Shown piece by piece: positions 37,601 through 47,911 of a DNA stretch of 64,000 nucleotides; position 1 is the first letter of the stretch, and the number at the start of each line of letters is the position of its first letter. This DNA is from Pyropia haitanensis (lineage: Eukaryota; Rhodophyta; Bangiophyceae; Bangiales; Bangiaceae). The notes beneath the pieces are model-generated. The model ran no database searches and was not told the origin of the DNA. It was given only the letters and a program-made list of their open reading frames with translations. The stretch is from assembly GCA_008729055.1 (NCBI GenBank), contig SDUX01000168.1:62001-126000 (forward strand). The letters are read 5' to 3'. The position numbers and the translations under genes were made by a program.

Positions 37601-39790
37601 CAAGTCTCCGCCTGGAACCCTGGTCACTGTCATAAGCCGCCACCATGTGATCGATGCCGAGCTGGTCAAGACCTTTAACGCACCGGGCCTGGGCAACAGC
37701 GAGGGCTCACGCCCCGTCAATGACACACAACGCTACCAACGCGCCGAGAAGAGACGCCAACGCAAAAACAACAAACGCGCACGAGCAGACGCCACCAACG
37801 ACCGAGACGAAGAGAACGCAACCGAGAGGCCCCCCACGCACAACGCCCCCACGACCAACCAAGCCCGACCCAACGACACCCCAACCGGGCCCACGCCACA
37901 CGACACCAACCCCGCTCGCTGCACCACCGACACGTCCACTGCAACGCACAACGAGGACGAGACAAACGACGGCAAAGACCCACTCGCCTCCCAAGACACG
38001 AGCAACACCCGCGCGGCCGCAGACGGGACCACCACGACGGCCGCAGCGATGGGCGCGTCGACGGCGGCAATGGGAACCACTGCGGGCAGCACCAGCGCGA
38101 CGGCGGGGGGGAACGAGAACGGGACCACGACAGCTGCACCAGCGGCAACTCGTACGACACCGGGGCGTTCAGCCCTGCCAGTGTCTCCTGTCCCGCCACC
38201 CCCCGCCGTCTCGCTGTGGCTGCCCGCCACGGCAGCCGCCGCCGCCGCCGCCGCCGCTGGCGCTCCCGTCGCTGCGGCCGTCGCTGCGGCCGCCTCGGCC
38301 GGCGCCGCCCCTGCTCCCTCTGTGGCGCAGCAGCTGAGCAGCGTGCTGTCCCGCCTCGAGGAGCAGGGGCGGATGCTGGCCATCCAGTCGTCTACGCTGG
38401 CTGCACACACCTCCCTGCTCAACCATCTTATGATGTCACAGCAGCACGCCCCACCCGCCACCGCGGGCAGCACCAACTCTCTCGCTGGCCGCAGCAGCGG
38501 CGCACCAGACAAGTCTACCGCCGCTACCACAAGGGCCAATACGCACTGAGTCGACTCTCTTCTTTGCCTTTTTTTTTTCTGCATCTTCGCATCCTTTGGA
38601 TTCTCTCGTCTACTCTGCTTGCTGGACCATGGCGTCTGTGAGGGCTTCCTTTTCTCTCCCACGTCTGCTACTCGTTTCTGTTCTGCCGCATCTCCCGAGT
38701 CCCTTTCATGCCATCGTTTTTTTCTCGAATGCCTCTCGCCTCCCTCTCTTGCTTTCCCTTTGAAGACCTAAAGGCCATGGTCCCGGCAACACACACTCGC
38801 AGAGAATAGACGCACCCACTGTCCCGAATGCAGAGCCCCACACACACCACGACACCCACACTGCACCTTTGATACGACTCCCCATTTGCACACATCGACT
38901 CGCCTAGTCCCCTCCCCCACAGAGGCAGCTCTGCCCGACCCACACCAGCACTATCACGCCCGAGCGGAAACCCGACCAGGACCCGCCACCCAGACAGACA
39001 GCGCCCTTTCCAACCCCCCCCCTTCCTCAGAGAGCCAGCTGGGCACGACCCCAGGCAAGGCAAGGCACACACACGCCCCACAACACCGCCTGGCAGCCCC
39101 CGCCCCAGACGCCACGGACAGCAACAACACACCACACCCCGCACCACAGTGCCAAAAACAGGGTAAGAGGGCCAAACGCCCCCGCACCCCACGCAAACGC
39201 GAGCCGCGGCACGCCCACCCGACCCGCCAGAACAGCGCAAAACATCGCACCAGCTGGCGCCAGGCCCCCGACGCCACTCCGGATCTCGGCCCTCTCCCCC
39301 ATCCCGCCTCGTTTTGCCTCCTGGCCCCCAGCAGCCCACACCACTACGCCCGCCCAGCAAAAAATCTCACCCCACTGCTCGCTGCGGGCCCCGCTCCCAG
39401 GTCCCGCCTCGTTTCGCCTCCTGGCCCCCAGCAACCCACAACAAGACGAGCCCCACCCAGCAAAAAATCGCACTCCAGCGCTTAATGCGGATCCGACTCC
39501 CCCGTCCCGTCTCATTTTCCGTCGACTGTCGCCGCCAGCCAAGCCGGTCCACACACGTTCGCATGCCGAGATTCCTTCCAACCGGACAGCCATGACATCA
39601 GACCGATCCATCACATCCAATGAAAGGCGGACACCCACCTGTTCTTTGCCAACAACAAATTTCCAAATCAACTCGATTCTAACTCCAACGACCACACAGT
39701 ATTCGTCCTCACCGGAATCCTGCTGCCAAAAGAGGTTTCCTTTCCTATCAGTGTAAATCCTCCCGAATCCTATCCCGATGGGCGCAACCG
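34681..39790 (+). mobile_element. Mutator-like (MULE) DNA transposon
   Basis: This interval contains a Mutator-type transposase reading frame. Its ends show imperfect inverted similarity. The left end has CATAGCGATAGGAT, and the right end read on the other strand has CATCGGGATAGGAT, followed on both sides by shared blocks such as AGGATTCGG and ACGAATAC. A 12-bp direct repeat, GCCGCCGCCGGG, flanks this interval at 34669-34680 and 39791-39802. That could be a target duplication, but it is triplet-repeat-like and slightly longer than the 8-11 bp usual for Mutator elements. The ends are therefore tentative; the transposase identity is firmer. Confidence 0.6.
35565..38549 (+). pseudogene. MULE transposase split by one in-frame TAG
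   Basis: I chose the ATG at 35565 (GCCATGG context) because conserved-looking sequence starts there; the frame is open further upstream but is Pro/Arg low-complexity. A zinc finger of the WRKY-GCM1/FLYWCH type lies at codons ~290-331 (CPVK at 302, HGEHTH at 326-331). The DDE catalytic residues fit as D454 (in MADMSYKDF), D544 (in LDFNAAQ, followed by the typical CxxH as GCAVH) and E671 (in TTNAQEATH). A TAG at 37092-37094 (codon 510) falls between the first and second D without any change of frame. From about codon 720 the protein is Thr/Asn-rich, then Ala/Pro-rich, with a coiled-coil-like stretch near the end. Cut-and-paste transposition in the nucleus is the family role. With this stop the copy is probably non-autonomous. 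Confidence 0.78.
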
Positions 39791-39802
39791 GCCGCCGCCG
39801 GG

Positions 39803-40316
39803 GTTGCAGACCGGACGAGGCCACCTTCCTCCACCCTGGCCCTGGCCAATGCACTGCTGTAACCGGAAACAGAGCCACCGACAGCAATACATCGTCGCCC
39901 GTCTGCAATCACTCGAACTTGCGGTCTAGAACCCATCCAGCTTGCTTTTAGAGGCCGACGTCCCATGCTGATGGGTGCCTCTGAATCGCGCAGCCAATGA
40001 GGCTCTGAGACAGCTTTTGCATCACCCAGTCAGAGCAAGAGATAGGTCTGAGCTTCAACCAACCAGCGCGCAACAAAAGCTATCGATTGGCTGGGAGACG
40101 CCTCTTTGTAGCCCCCCTTTTACACGAACAGCAGCCATTTTTCATGGGAGTTCATTTGAAATGAGACGAACCCAGCTGATCGCGGAGCTGCGGATACGCA
40201 CACTAGCGGTACAACGGAGGAGGACCCACGGGCCAAGCTTCCCTGTCCCGTGGAACGGGGCATCGTCGCCGGCCAACGTCTCCGAGGGCTGGAATGCTGT
40301 TGCGTTCTTTGACACC
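39803..40316 (+). promoter_or_regulatory. Putative promoter region of the exonuclease-transposase gene
   Basis: A lower-GC stretch upstream of the ATG at 40317. It has a CCAAT box at 39994-39998 and an inverted one (ATTGG) at 40086-40090, about 230-320 bp before the start codon. No convincing TATA box was seen. Promoter function is inference from position and motif only. Confidence 0.3.
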
Positions 40317-41831
40317 ATGGTTAGCGGGGGAAGGCGGCCGAATGCTGGTCGAAAGTCTCTGGCAGCGAAGGCTGCCGCAGCACCGGGGCAGCAGAGGCTG
40401 TCTTTTGGCGGCGGCGCGGCCAGACGCCCGTCGCCGGTCGCGCCCTCCCCGCCCGTGGAGCTTTCTCAGCCGACGGAGCGGTCCGCGCCGGCACCGTCCA
40501 CTTCCCCGGCGACACTCTCTGGCGTGGGGGGTACCCGCGCTCAGACAGCCTCTGCGCCGGACTCTTCCTTTGCACTGACCGGAGCTGGCAGGCCGGGGGT
40601 TGCTACCACGAGCCTGGCACGTGGCGCACAGACTGGGGGCCTGACACCGGCGGCTGCGTCCGCCCAGCCTCCTGTCGCTGCCCGCACGAATGTGGCTACC
40701 CAGACGCCTGCGGCACCTCAGACTCTTGTGACTCCCCGATCTCCTGTTGCTCGCTGTCTGGTTGAGGCAACCGTGCCACCGCCGACGCCCCCGCTTGCTG
40801 GGACTACCGCGCCTGCGGTGGTGACACCGGCCGCATTGTCCAAGGCGCCTGCCGTGGCTCCCCCGCCATCTGCACCTGCCACACCGTCCGGGGTGCCCCC
40901 TTCGTCTGTGACTTCTCTGCCGTTGGATACGTCCCTGTCGACTTTTACCGCCATTCCAGCGGGTGCACCCGAGTCGTCTGCGCGGACCCCGCCGGCAGGG
41001 GCGTTCTTGCCGCTCGGGGGAACCGTGCACTCTGTGCCTGTCGAGCGGTCGGGGGTCCCGCCGCCGCCTGCGGTTGCCGCATGCACGCCTTCTGCGCCTC
41101 TCACGGCACTGGGAGCGTCAAGGGACGCCCGACCGTCTGCAGCTGAGCCACCGCGTGTGGTCTGTGCCGCATCAAGGGCACCTGCGCCGTCTATTGGTGC
41201 CGAGCAGACAGTGACACCGTCGCCATCGCCATCGTCGACACCGGCGGTGAGTCCCCCCCGTTGTGTGGCTACAGCTGCAGGTGCTGCTCTCCCGCCGCCT
41301 GCGCTTCCCTCGGAGCCTGTTGTTCCACGAGTGCCAAGGACTTCCGGGTCAGTGGTCTTTGGGCAAGTGGGGGCGCAGGCGTCTCCCGCGGCGGAGCCGC
41401 ACTCAACGGCGGCCTTGCCCCCTTTGCCTTCATCTCTTCCAGCTGTACGCTCGGGGACTTCTGTACCTCCTATCACGGCTGCTGTCGCAGGTGGCGCAGT
41501 TGACGTTGCTACAGCGCCTGTTTTCCCTACGGGCACTGTTCCTCTCCTGGCAGCTGGAGTGATAGCGGCTGGCCGAGTGCGTCAAGGAGGGATGCCGTCC
41601 AGTAGCGGCACGCCTGCAGGAGCCTCCACGCCGCAGGCCACTGCTGCCCAGTCTGGCACCACAGCGGATCTTGGCATGCATGTGCAACGTATTGCTGAAG
41701 ACGATGGCGCGGGACGCGGCCGCTTGCCCGCCGGCTACCAAAACTCAGGGCAAGAGTCTACCTCGGCGGCGGCGTCAAACCCCCTCTTCCTCCGTGCACC
41801 CGTTCTTCTCATATTTTGGTTCTGGCGGTGA
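40317..41831 (+). CDS. Ala/Pro/Ser/Thr-rich N-terminal frame of the exonuclease-transposase
   Basis: I chose the ATG at 40317 (ACCATGG) because the protein then opens with VSGGRRPNAGRKS, a basic start reminiscent of transposase N-termini. About 470 residues of low-complexity Pro/Ala/Val/Thr/Ser follow, with no domain. It ends at a TGA at 41829 and overlaps the next frame (+1) by 128 bases from that frame's first suitable ATG at 41704. The two frames probably belong to one protein joined by an intron or frameshift. A GTGAGT at 41247 is a possible splice donor, but I could not find a matching acceptor that fits the frame. Whether this tract is translated is uncertain. Confidence 0.45.
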   Translation: MVSGGRRPNAGRKSLAAKAAAAPGQQRLSFGGGAARRPSPVAPSPPVELSQPTERSAPAPSTSPATLSGVGGTRAQTASAPDSSFALTGAGRPGVATTSLARGAQTGGLTPAAASAQPPVAARTNVATQTPAAPQTLVTPRSPVARCLVEATVPPPTPPLAGTTAPAVVTPAALSKAPAVAPPPSAPATPSGVPPSSVTSLPLDTSLSTFTAIPAGAPESSARTPPAGAFLPLGGTVHSVPVERSGVPPPPAVAACTPSAPLTALGASRDARPSAAEPPRVVCAASRAPAPSIGAEQTVTPSPSPSSTPAVSPPRCVATAAGAALPPPALPSEPVVPRVPRTSGSVVFGQVGAQASPAAEPHSTAALPPLPSSLPAVRSGTSVPPITAAVAGGAVDVATAPVFPTGTVPLLAAGVIAAGRVRQGGMPSSSGTPAGASTPQATAAQSGTTADLGMHVQRIAEDDGAGRGRLPAGYQNSGQESTSAAASNPLFLRAPVLLIFWFWR

Positions 41832-43410
41832 TGGCGCCCCGGCGACCACAAGGGAAGATGATGGCGAGTCAGGTGCTGCTCGGCGGCGTCTGACGGGCGC
41901 TTCCTTTTCTCCACTGCAGCACATCCGGCACCTGACTCCTTTGCTGGACGGCGACACTGCCCATCCAGACGCTGGCACCGCGGCGGATGATGGATCGGAC
42001 GATGGCAGCGACGACGATGCTGGCAGCGGGGACGAGACTGAGGCGAAGGATGCGGCAGAGGAGACGAGCCTTCCGGCACCTGGGCAAAGGTGGCGGCCTG
42101 GTGGACCCTGTGGCGCCAACCTGCGCTACCTCACCGGTTTGAAAGAAAAGTATCTGACTGGCAGGCCTGGGCGCAAGGGCAAGAAGTACGTGTCTACCCT
42201 GCCCTCCTTTGTCGTGCGCCCGCCGGACCCCATCACAAGCACCGTCGTGGACGACCCTGGTGCGTACTACAAGCCGACCTGCTACTTCTTTTTACCCGAC
42301 ATGATCGACCCCGACTACATGCCGCACTGCGTCTCGTGCAACCGCCCGGCAACCATCCGCCACGGCTGCTCAGGCTTCCGGCACATCATCGAGCTGGACA
42401 GGACGTCGTACGGCATCACGCGCGTCTACCGATGCAAGAAGTGCGGGCGCACCTTCCGGGCCTCGCACCAGACGCTGCTGAGGAACCTGCCCTTCCACGT
42501 CGTGAACGCGTTTCCGGTCATCTTCACCTACAGGCTGGGCCTCACACGGGACCTCTTTGACCTCATGAGGAGCACGCACGAGTACGGCGTGGCACACGGG
42601 CCGTTCGCCAAGATTGTGGTGGAGTTTCACCGGCGCTTCCACCACCGCAGCCAGCTGGCCTACCTGTCGCGGCTCACTCATGCGAAGAAGCAGAGCAACC
42701 TGGCGGGGCTGAAGCGGACGCCACGATTGGGCCCCAACAAGGCGGACTGGACCAAGGTGCCGTCATTCTCGGCGTTTGAGGACCAGGAGCGCTACGGCGG
42801 TACCTTCCGGCTGACCAAGACCTTCTTCCGCAACGCCTACACGCGTGGTATGCGGCAGCTGCTGGCCAGCTTTTGCCGGAGGCTTGCCATGGTGACGGGC
42901 CGGATGCTGTCGGGGGACCAGTTTTACAAGATCTTGAAGTGCCACTTCACCTTCGCGCAAAAAAAGGAGTTTGAGGCTGCCTACTCGCTGTGCAACGAGT
43001 CCACTGAGCTGATGGCGGTCGTCCTGATGCAGTCAAAGGGCCTGGAGGAGCTGCGGCCGCTGTTTGAAGGCTTGCGGCAGCGGATGACGGCACTGGGGCT
43101 GCCGGACGACTTTGTCAAGTGCTTCTTTACGGACAACCCTACCGGTGACAGCCGCTTTTTGCACGCCGTTCTTCCCTCATTGCGGCGCACGCTGGAGCCG
43201 CCAGCCGCGCCGACGGTACCTGGGACCTCTGCTGCAGGCGGTGACCTTCCCTTGCTAACAATACCTGCAGATCATGCCGTCGTGTACGTGACGTCAAGCG
43301 CGGCGGCGGGGGAGGCGCTTCGCGTTTTTTACCAGAGAGCTGTTGACATCGTACGACATGCCCATGTACCCCGACCTGCAGGACCCCGCAGAGTTAAGCA
43401 CGCTTTCTGA
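41704..43410 (+). CDS. Transposase, zinc-binding module plus first two DDE aspartates
   Basis: 568 codons from ATG 41704; an upstream in-frame ATG at 41680 is also possible. An acidic, Asp-rich segment lies at about 41960-42070. Next is a zinc-ribbon-like module (about 42325-42460: CVSC ... HGC ... CKKC) resembling, from memory, the DUF6729 family found in fungal and protist transposon proteins. The RNase H-like core then starts, with D at 42916-42918 (LSGDQFYKILK) and D at 43132-43134 (CFFTDNP). The third acidic residue is not here but in the next frame, so the two frames must act together. This frame runs into a short nonsense tail after a T6 run at 43325-43330 and stops at 43410. Confidence 0.65.
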   Translation: MARDAAACPPATKTQGKSLPRRRRQTPSSSVHPFFSYFGSGGDGAPATTREDDGESGAARRRLTGASFSPLQHIRHLTPLLDGDTAHPDAGTAADDGSDDGSDDDAGSGDETEAKDAAEETSLPAPGQRWRPGGPCGANLRYLTGLKEKYLTGRPGRKGKKYVSTLPSFVVRPPDPITSTVVDDPGAYYKPTCYFFLPDMIDPDYMPHCVSCNRPATIRHGCSGFRHIIELDRTSYGITRVYRCKKCGRTFRASHQTLLRNLPFHVVNAFPVIFTYRLGLTRDLFDLMRSTHEYGVAHGPFAKIVVEFHRRFHHRSQLAYLSRLTHAKKQSNLAGLKRTPRLGPNKADWTKVPSFSAFEDQERYGGTFRLTKTFFRNAYTRGMRQLLASFCRRLAMVTGRMLSGDQFYKILKCHFTFAQKKEFEAAYSLCNESTELMAVVLMQSKGLEELRPLFEGLRQRMTALGLPDDFVKCFFTDNPTGDSRFLHAVLPSLRRTLEPPAAPTVPGTSAAGGDLPLLTIPADHAVVYVTSSAAAGEALRVFYQRAVDIVRHAHVPRPAGPRRVKHAF

Positions 43411-45322
43411 GGCGGGGGCTGTTGCTGATGGCGTCCCAGGGAAAGGCGCCCCAGTTATTGGCGTTGACACCGAGTGGACGGTGAGCCGACCGCACAGGCC
43501 TAGCAGTGAGCGGGTCGATGTGCTCCAGCTGTCTTCGGCTTCCAGGAGCCTGGTGCTGTACCTGTCCCGCATGAGCACCACCCCTAGCATCCTCAAAGAG
43601 CTGATGAACGACCCGTCCGTGCTCAAGGTGGGCAAGAGCATCGGCATCGACAAGTACAAGTTGGAGCAGGCGGGGATCCTGTGCCGGACCACGTTGGACG
43701 TGGCTGTGTACGCCAAGCGCACGCACCTTGTGTCGCGGTCGTCGCTGTCGTTACAGGCGCTCTCCGAGAAGCTGTTGCGGAGGACGATCAAGAAGAACGA
43801 CTACGTGCGCCTGTCGGATTGGCGTGCGCCGTTGGAGGCCGACCAAGTGCAGTACGCTGCCGTTGACGCGTTTGCTTCGCTGCGGGTGTACATGGCCGTG
43901 ATGGAGGCTACCGCCCGCTTTGTGGACCGCTGGTCGCTGGCTGGCGGTATGGAGGTATACTTGATGGACGACGGGGGCAACATGCGCGTAGCCAAGTGCG
44001 TCGTGTGCGACGGCCAGCCAGCCTCGTACAACACCTACAAGTTGGCCGAGAAGGACCGCGCGCTGGTGCAGATCGTCACTGTGCTGGTGCCGGGCTTCTT
44101 GGTGCCGTACTCCCGTCGCCGGCCACTCCCCACGCTGCAGCAGGTGACTGACGATGCTGGGACGAGCGAGGCGCTGATTTTGCTGGATATGCGGCAACTC
44201 AGGGATGCATCACACCCCTCAGAGGCGGATGCAGCGAGCAACAACGAAGAGGAGGCCGTCTCGTTCCCCCCGGTGGGGCCCAGCGATGGGGTGGTGGACC
44301 CTCGTCTCGAGGCGACGGTTCACACTGAGCAACTGGCACGCGCGCGAGGTGGCACAAGCAAAGAGTGTGTGGACGATGGCGATGGTGAGGAGGACCGTGA
44401 CACCGGAGATGCTGGTCAAGGCGCCGGTGTGCGAGGCGGCGGCGCTTCCGACCATGCAGGTTGTGCTGCGAGCGCCTTCGGTGACCACGCTGACAGCACG
44501 CCGTGCGCTGAAAGCATGGGGGCCGATGACCTCGTCTCCCTTTCTGGTGGGAGCACGGACCTGGAGGAGGACGACGACCCTAACGGCTGTGAGCTGCTCG
44601 GCGTGGGCGCCGTGGACGAGGAAGCAGAGGAGCGGGACGGGAACGACATTGTCAAGTCCACGTTGAAGATGGCGGCGGCGGGCACGCTGTCGGGCGTGAA
44701 GGCTGACGTGTGGCATGTGATGGACCGCATCATGCGTCGGGTGCACAAGAACCACGGCGCCGCGAGGCTGTTTAGCCGGTGCCTGTCGCACGCAATAATG
44801 CTCTACAACAAGAAGGATGCTGAAGCCGCCCGGGCCGTTGCTGTGGAGCTCTTCCCGGAGCTGACGTGGGGTGGGGTCATCTTTCGCCGTGCAGCGTGGG
44901 TGAACAAGCGCGTTCGACGCGTTGTCCCTGCACCAGACGTTCTGGTCACGCGCCTGCGTGCGCTCTCTGACGAGTTTGCGCCGATCCGTGACGCCAAAAC
45001 GGACGAGCCGCTGTTCAACGCAGCGAAGAAGAAGGCTGCGGACCTGGTGCTGCTGTTGGCCCAGGAGGGATGGTTGTCAGACCCCCCCAACGTCAACCTC
45101 TACATAATGCTTCGGCGGGACAACAAGGGACTGCCGGTCTGGCTGTGCAGCAGGGGCTCGAATGCTAACGAGGGCGGCGTGCACCAGAAGCTCGTCAAGA
45201 ACTTCATGGTGTCCAAGGGAGCATCGCCGGAGCTGATACACTTGGGCCTCTACGAGTTTGCCCACCGGCACAACACGAGGTCGGCGCACCGGATCCGCCG
45301 CGGCTTCAACAACGTCGGGCTT
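43331..45322 (+). CDS. Transposase continuation: DEDDy 3'-5' exonuclease domain, then catalytic E; interrupted by an LTR element
   Basis: This frame (+1 to the previous one) has no ATG near its start (first at 43358), so it is read as a continuation. A WRN-like exonuclease domain spans about 43455-43930, with DxE at 43466-43474 (VDTEW), D at 43649 (IDKYKL) and YAAVD at 43853-43867, a complete DEDDy set. An acidic low-complexity linker follows (44190-44640). The transposase fold then resumes with WHVMDRI (about 44710) and the third acidic residue, E at 45170-45172 (NANEGGVHQ). At 45322 the codon CTT is followed by the retrotransposon LTR, whose first bases give a stop at 45347. The frame continues exactly at 54046. 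In its present state the gene is disrupted. Confidence 0.68.
45318..45322. repeat. Target-site duplication GGCTT, left
   Basis: Identical to 54041-54045. A five-base duplication is typical of Ty3/gypsy integration. Confidence 0.92.
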
Positions 45323-45843
45323 TGTGACAAACCCCGAATCTGGGTTTGAATATTCGGAGCAAGTGGCTCAGAATTGAGATTGGATTTCACCCGACCCATG
45401 AGTGAAATATTCCGATTTCAGCTCGAAGTTCCGACTGGGACTTTCGGCACCCCATTTGCAGAGTATTGCAGTGGTTCGTATCTTGGGGATTTTTGCGCGG
45501 GAGCCAGACGGATTTCTACGCTTGCTTGCTTTGATTGTGGAGCCTTTTTATTGGGTGGTCTGGGTGTTCATTTTTTGCGTGTTTTACGAGGGGTGTGCGC
45601 GCGCATGCGTGCACACGAGGGTTTATATGCGCGGGACAGCAAGGCGGGGAGGGCCCCCCTTGGCTGCCAAGTAAACTCCGTCTGGCTCCGACACATCTTG
45701 TTCGTGCCTTGGCGAGTCGGCCACTCGTCACACGCAAGTCGCGTGTTGGTGTTGCACGGGTTGCTTCCGGTGTTCCAAGTTGGGACCCGAGCGTGCGCGT
45801 TCCGCCCCCACAAGTTGTGGGTCGGCGTAGCCGTACTGCTACA
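45323..45843 (+). repeat. 5' LTR (521 bp)
   Basis: Starts TGTGACAAAC and ends GTACTGCTACA. It matches 53520-54040 apart from one substitution near its left end. Confidence 0.95.
45621..45630 (+). promoter_or_regulatory. Possible TATA box in the LTR (GTTTATATGC)
   Basis: An AT-rich hexamer in an otherwise GC-rich LTR, about 300 bp from its left end, where a U3 promoter would be expected. The 3' LTR has the same sequence at 53818-53827. Function is inferred from position. Confidence 0.35.
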
Positions 45844-45845
45844 GT

Positions 45846-45862
45846 TGGTGGATCAGCGGGGG
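45846..45862 (+). other. Primer-binding site (starts TGGTGGATCAGC)
   Basis: Lies two bases after the LTR and begins TGG, the complement of a tRNA CCA end. The complement would be a tRNA 3' end reading GCTGATCCACCA. I do not assign the tRNA identity. Confidence 0.6.
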
Positions 45863-46150
45863 AGAGGACATCGACTCGGAGTCCCCTCCTTTGGTGAGGA
45901 AACTGAGTTGGTTTCTCTCCCCCTTCGGCACCGTGACTTCGGGCCGTCTCATCGACTCCCCCTCGTACTCCGAGGTTCGCGGGGCGACAAGGTGAGCGTC
46001 CGGAGTTCGGACGGGGACACGGAGTAACGACCCCTCACCGCTTTCGTCGCGTAAGCGGAGGGGCGGTTGTGTTCCGTGCTCCCACGCCGACGATCCCCGA
46101 CTCTGGGCACCGTAACGTCATTTTGGTGACTCAACTTGAGTCCCGGAGTG

Positions 46151-47911
46151 ATGGCGGGCGCGGAAGACTCTCCCGCCGCGCCGTTTGTACCTGGGGAGGG
46201 GGAGCGGATGCGTCCCCCTTCGGGCGGAGTACCCCCCAGGACGGGCAGCGTGGATGAGTCGGGTCGCCAGGGGCGACCCCTTCGGCGTTCGGCCAGGTTC
46301 CGACCTACGCCATCCTCCGTCGACTCGAGCGGAGGTCGCCCTCCTCCGGCGGGTGTGCCGAGCCAGACTCCGGCTCAGGTGCCCCTACCGGAGGACGATG
46401 ACACTCTCTTCGGCACGGGACTGCCGGCCTTGGGTGCTGGGGGCAGAGGCTCCGTACCCCGGGACGGCGAGTCCGCGCCCCCTTTGGTTCCGGAAGGACC
46501 GGGCGGTAGCTCACGTCGAGCTCCGCCGGGGTCCACCGGGAGCCTGGATGCCAGTGTGGTGACAGCCATCGCACAAGTTGTGCGTGAGGAGATGGGGCGG
46601 GCGCTACAGGAAAAGTCTCCTGCGCCTGGGCAGGCCTCCCGGCATGAGCGGCGTGGGGAGCAAGTTGCTCCCCGCCGAAAGTACCGTTCTCGTTCGCCTG
46701 CCCACTCGAGCGAGGCGTCGAGTGGGGAGGAGGCCGTTCGACATGGACGGCAGGAGCCACGGGATCCTCCCAAAGTCCGGGAGATTCCCAAGAAGATAGT
46801 GGTTAACAATCCTCTATACGCGGACGTCTTCGACTGTGAGACGTACGCGTTGGTCAACAAGTCGGTGACCTACACTGACCGCCAGGCCCATACTCTGGGC
46901 CGGCGCAAGAAGGACGTGGCTCAGTCCTTCGGGGTCCGGTCTGAGTGGGACGGGACCCCGCCACTGAAGGTCTTCCAGTTTTTGCGTAAGTTCGCAAAAG
47001 CCTGCGATGACAATGATGTCTCTGAAGCAGAGGCGTTCTTCATGCTTCAGGACTTCACCAAGGAGCCACTCCGCTCCGAGGTGATGAGCGTCATGCCAAG
47101 TCGGCATGGCGGCAACCCCGGTGAGGTCTCCTCCTACTTGGAGTTGATCAACTGGGTGTTGCGCTACCACGCGGACGAGGCGTCTTTCGCCGCGCAGGTA
47201 GAGGAGTTTAATCGTGCCACCCAGAGTGAGGGTGAGGACGAGCGGACGTTCGCTGAGAGACTCCGTCAGCTGAACGTCCTTTGTGGATTTATTCATCCAC
47301 AAGGCGTCATCAAAGGGCGTTTTGTGGAGGGTGTCCACCGTTCCGCTCGCGCGACTGTGCGCGAGCGCAACACGCCTGGTATGACGCTGGCCGAGTTGGC
47401 CCGCGTCGCCCAAACCAAGGGCGAAGAATACCGTTGGATCGTGTCTGACCAACGGAAGGAGAGAGAGAAGGAGACTAAGAGCGCGGAGGCGACTCGCCTT
47501 CGTCGCGCGGCCAGGGCGGCCCAGTACCCTCGGGTACGCCCGGCTGTGGCTGCTACCTCGACTCAAGAGGAAGCTGATGTCGTGGCGGCCATCCCGGAAA
47601 CTCCCCAGGGAAAGGCGACGCCACAGACATCGAAAAGCGACCGGCCGTGTTGGCAGTGCTCGAAGACGGGTCACTGTGCGTCTCAGTGCCCCGCCTTGGA
47701 CTCGCGTCTGCGAGCCACCTTGGCTCGCAGCATGAGTCTTGGGACCCGGGGAACTCCCCCGAGTTCCCGCTCCAACCCAACTCGGGTTGGTGCCATCACC
47801 CAACAGGGGCCGGAGGGGACTGACAAGAGTCTTGAGGAGGGGGAGGCGCCCACCTCAAGCTCGAGTGAGAGCACCCCTTCCTCATCCGACTCGGGTGAGG
47901 GAAACGCCTAG
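46151..47911 (+). CDS. gag: Gag polyprotein of the chromovirus
   Basis: 586 codons from the first ATG of the frame. The N-terminal third is Pro/Arg/Gly-rich and disordered. A retrotransposon gag (capsid-like) region spans about 46950-47450, including LKVFQFLRKFAKAC and DERTFAERLRQLN. A single CCHC zinc knuckle (C-x2-C-x4-H-x4-C) lies at 47648-47689 (CWQCSKTGHCASQC) and would bind element RNA. The frame ends at TAG 47909-47911, inside the overlap with pol. It is intact and without internal stops, as expected for a young element. Confidence 0.9.
   Translation: MAGAEDSPAAPFVPGEGERMRPPSGGVPPRTGSVDESGRQGRPLRRSARFRPTPSSVDSSGGRPPPAGVPSQTPAQVPLPEDDDTLFGTGLPALGAGGRGSVPRDGESAPPLVPEGPGGSSRRAPPGSTGSLDASVVTAIAQVVREEMGRALQEKSPAPGQASRHERRGEQVAPRRKYRSRSPAHSSEASSGEEAVRHGRQEPRDPPKVREIPKKIVVNNPLYADVFDCETYALVNKSVTYTDRQAHTLGRRKKDVAQSFGVRSEWDGTPPLKVFQFLRKFAKACDDNDVSEAEAFFMLQDFTKEPLRSEVMSVMPSRHGGNPGEVSSYLELINWVLRYHADEASFAAQVEEFNRATQSEGEDERTFAERLRQLNVLCGFIHPQGVIKGRFVEGVHRSARATVRERNTPGMTLAELARVAQTKGEEYRWIVSDQRKEREKETKSAEATRLRRAARAAQYPRVRPAVAATSTQEEADVVAAIPETPQGKATPQTSKSDRPCWQCSKTGHCASQCPALDSRLRATLARSMSLGTRGTPPSSRSNPTRVGAITQQGPEGTDKSLEEGEAPTSSSSESTPSSSDSGEGNA

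Noticed and set aside
45374..46027. 217-codon frame covering the LTR (and its copy at 53571)
   Set aside because: Lies in non-coding LTR sequence; identical frames arise because both LTRs are nearly identical.
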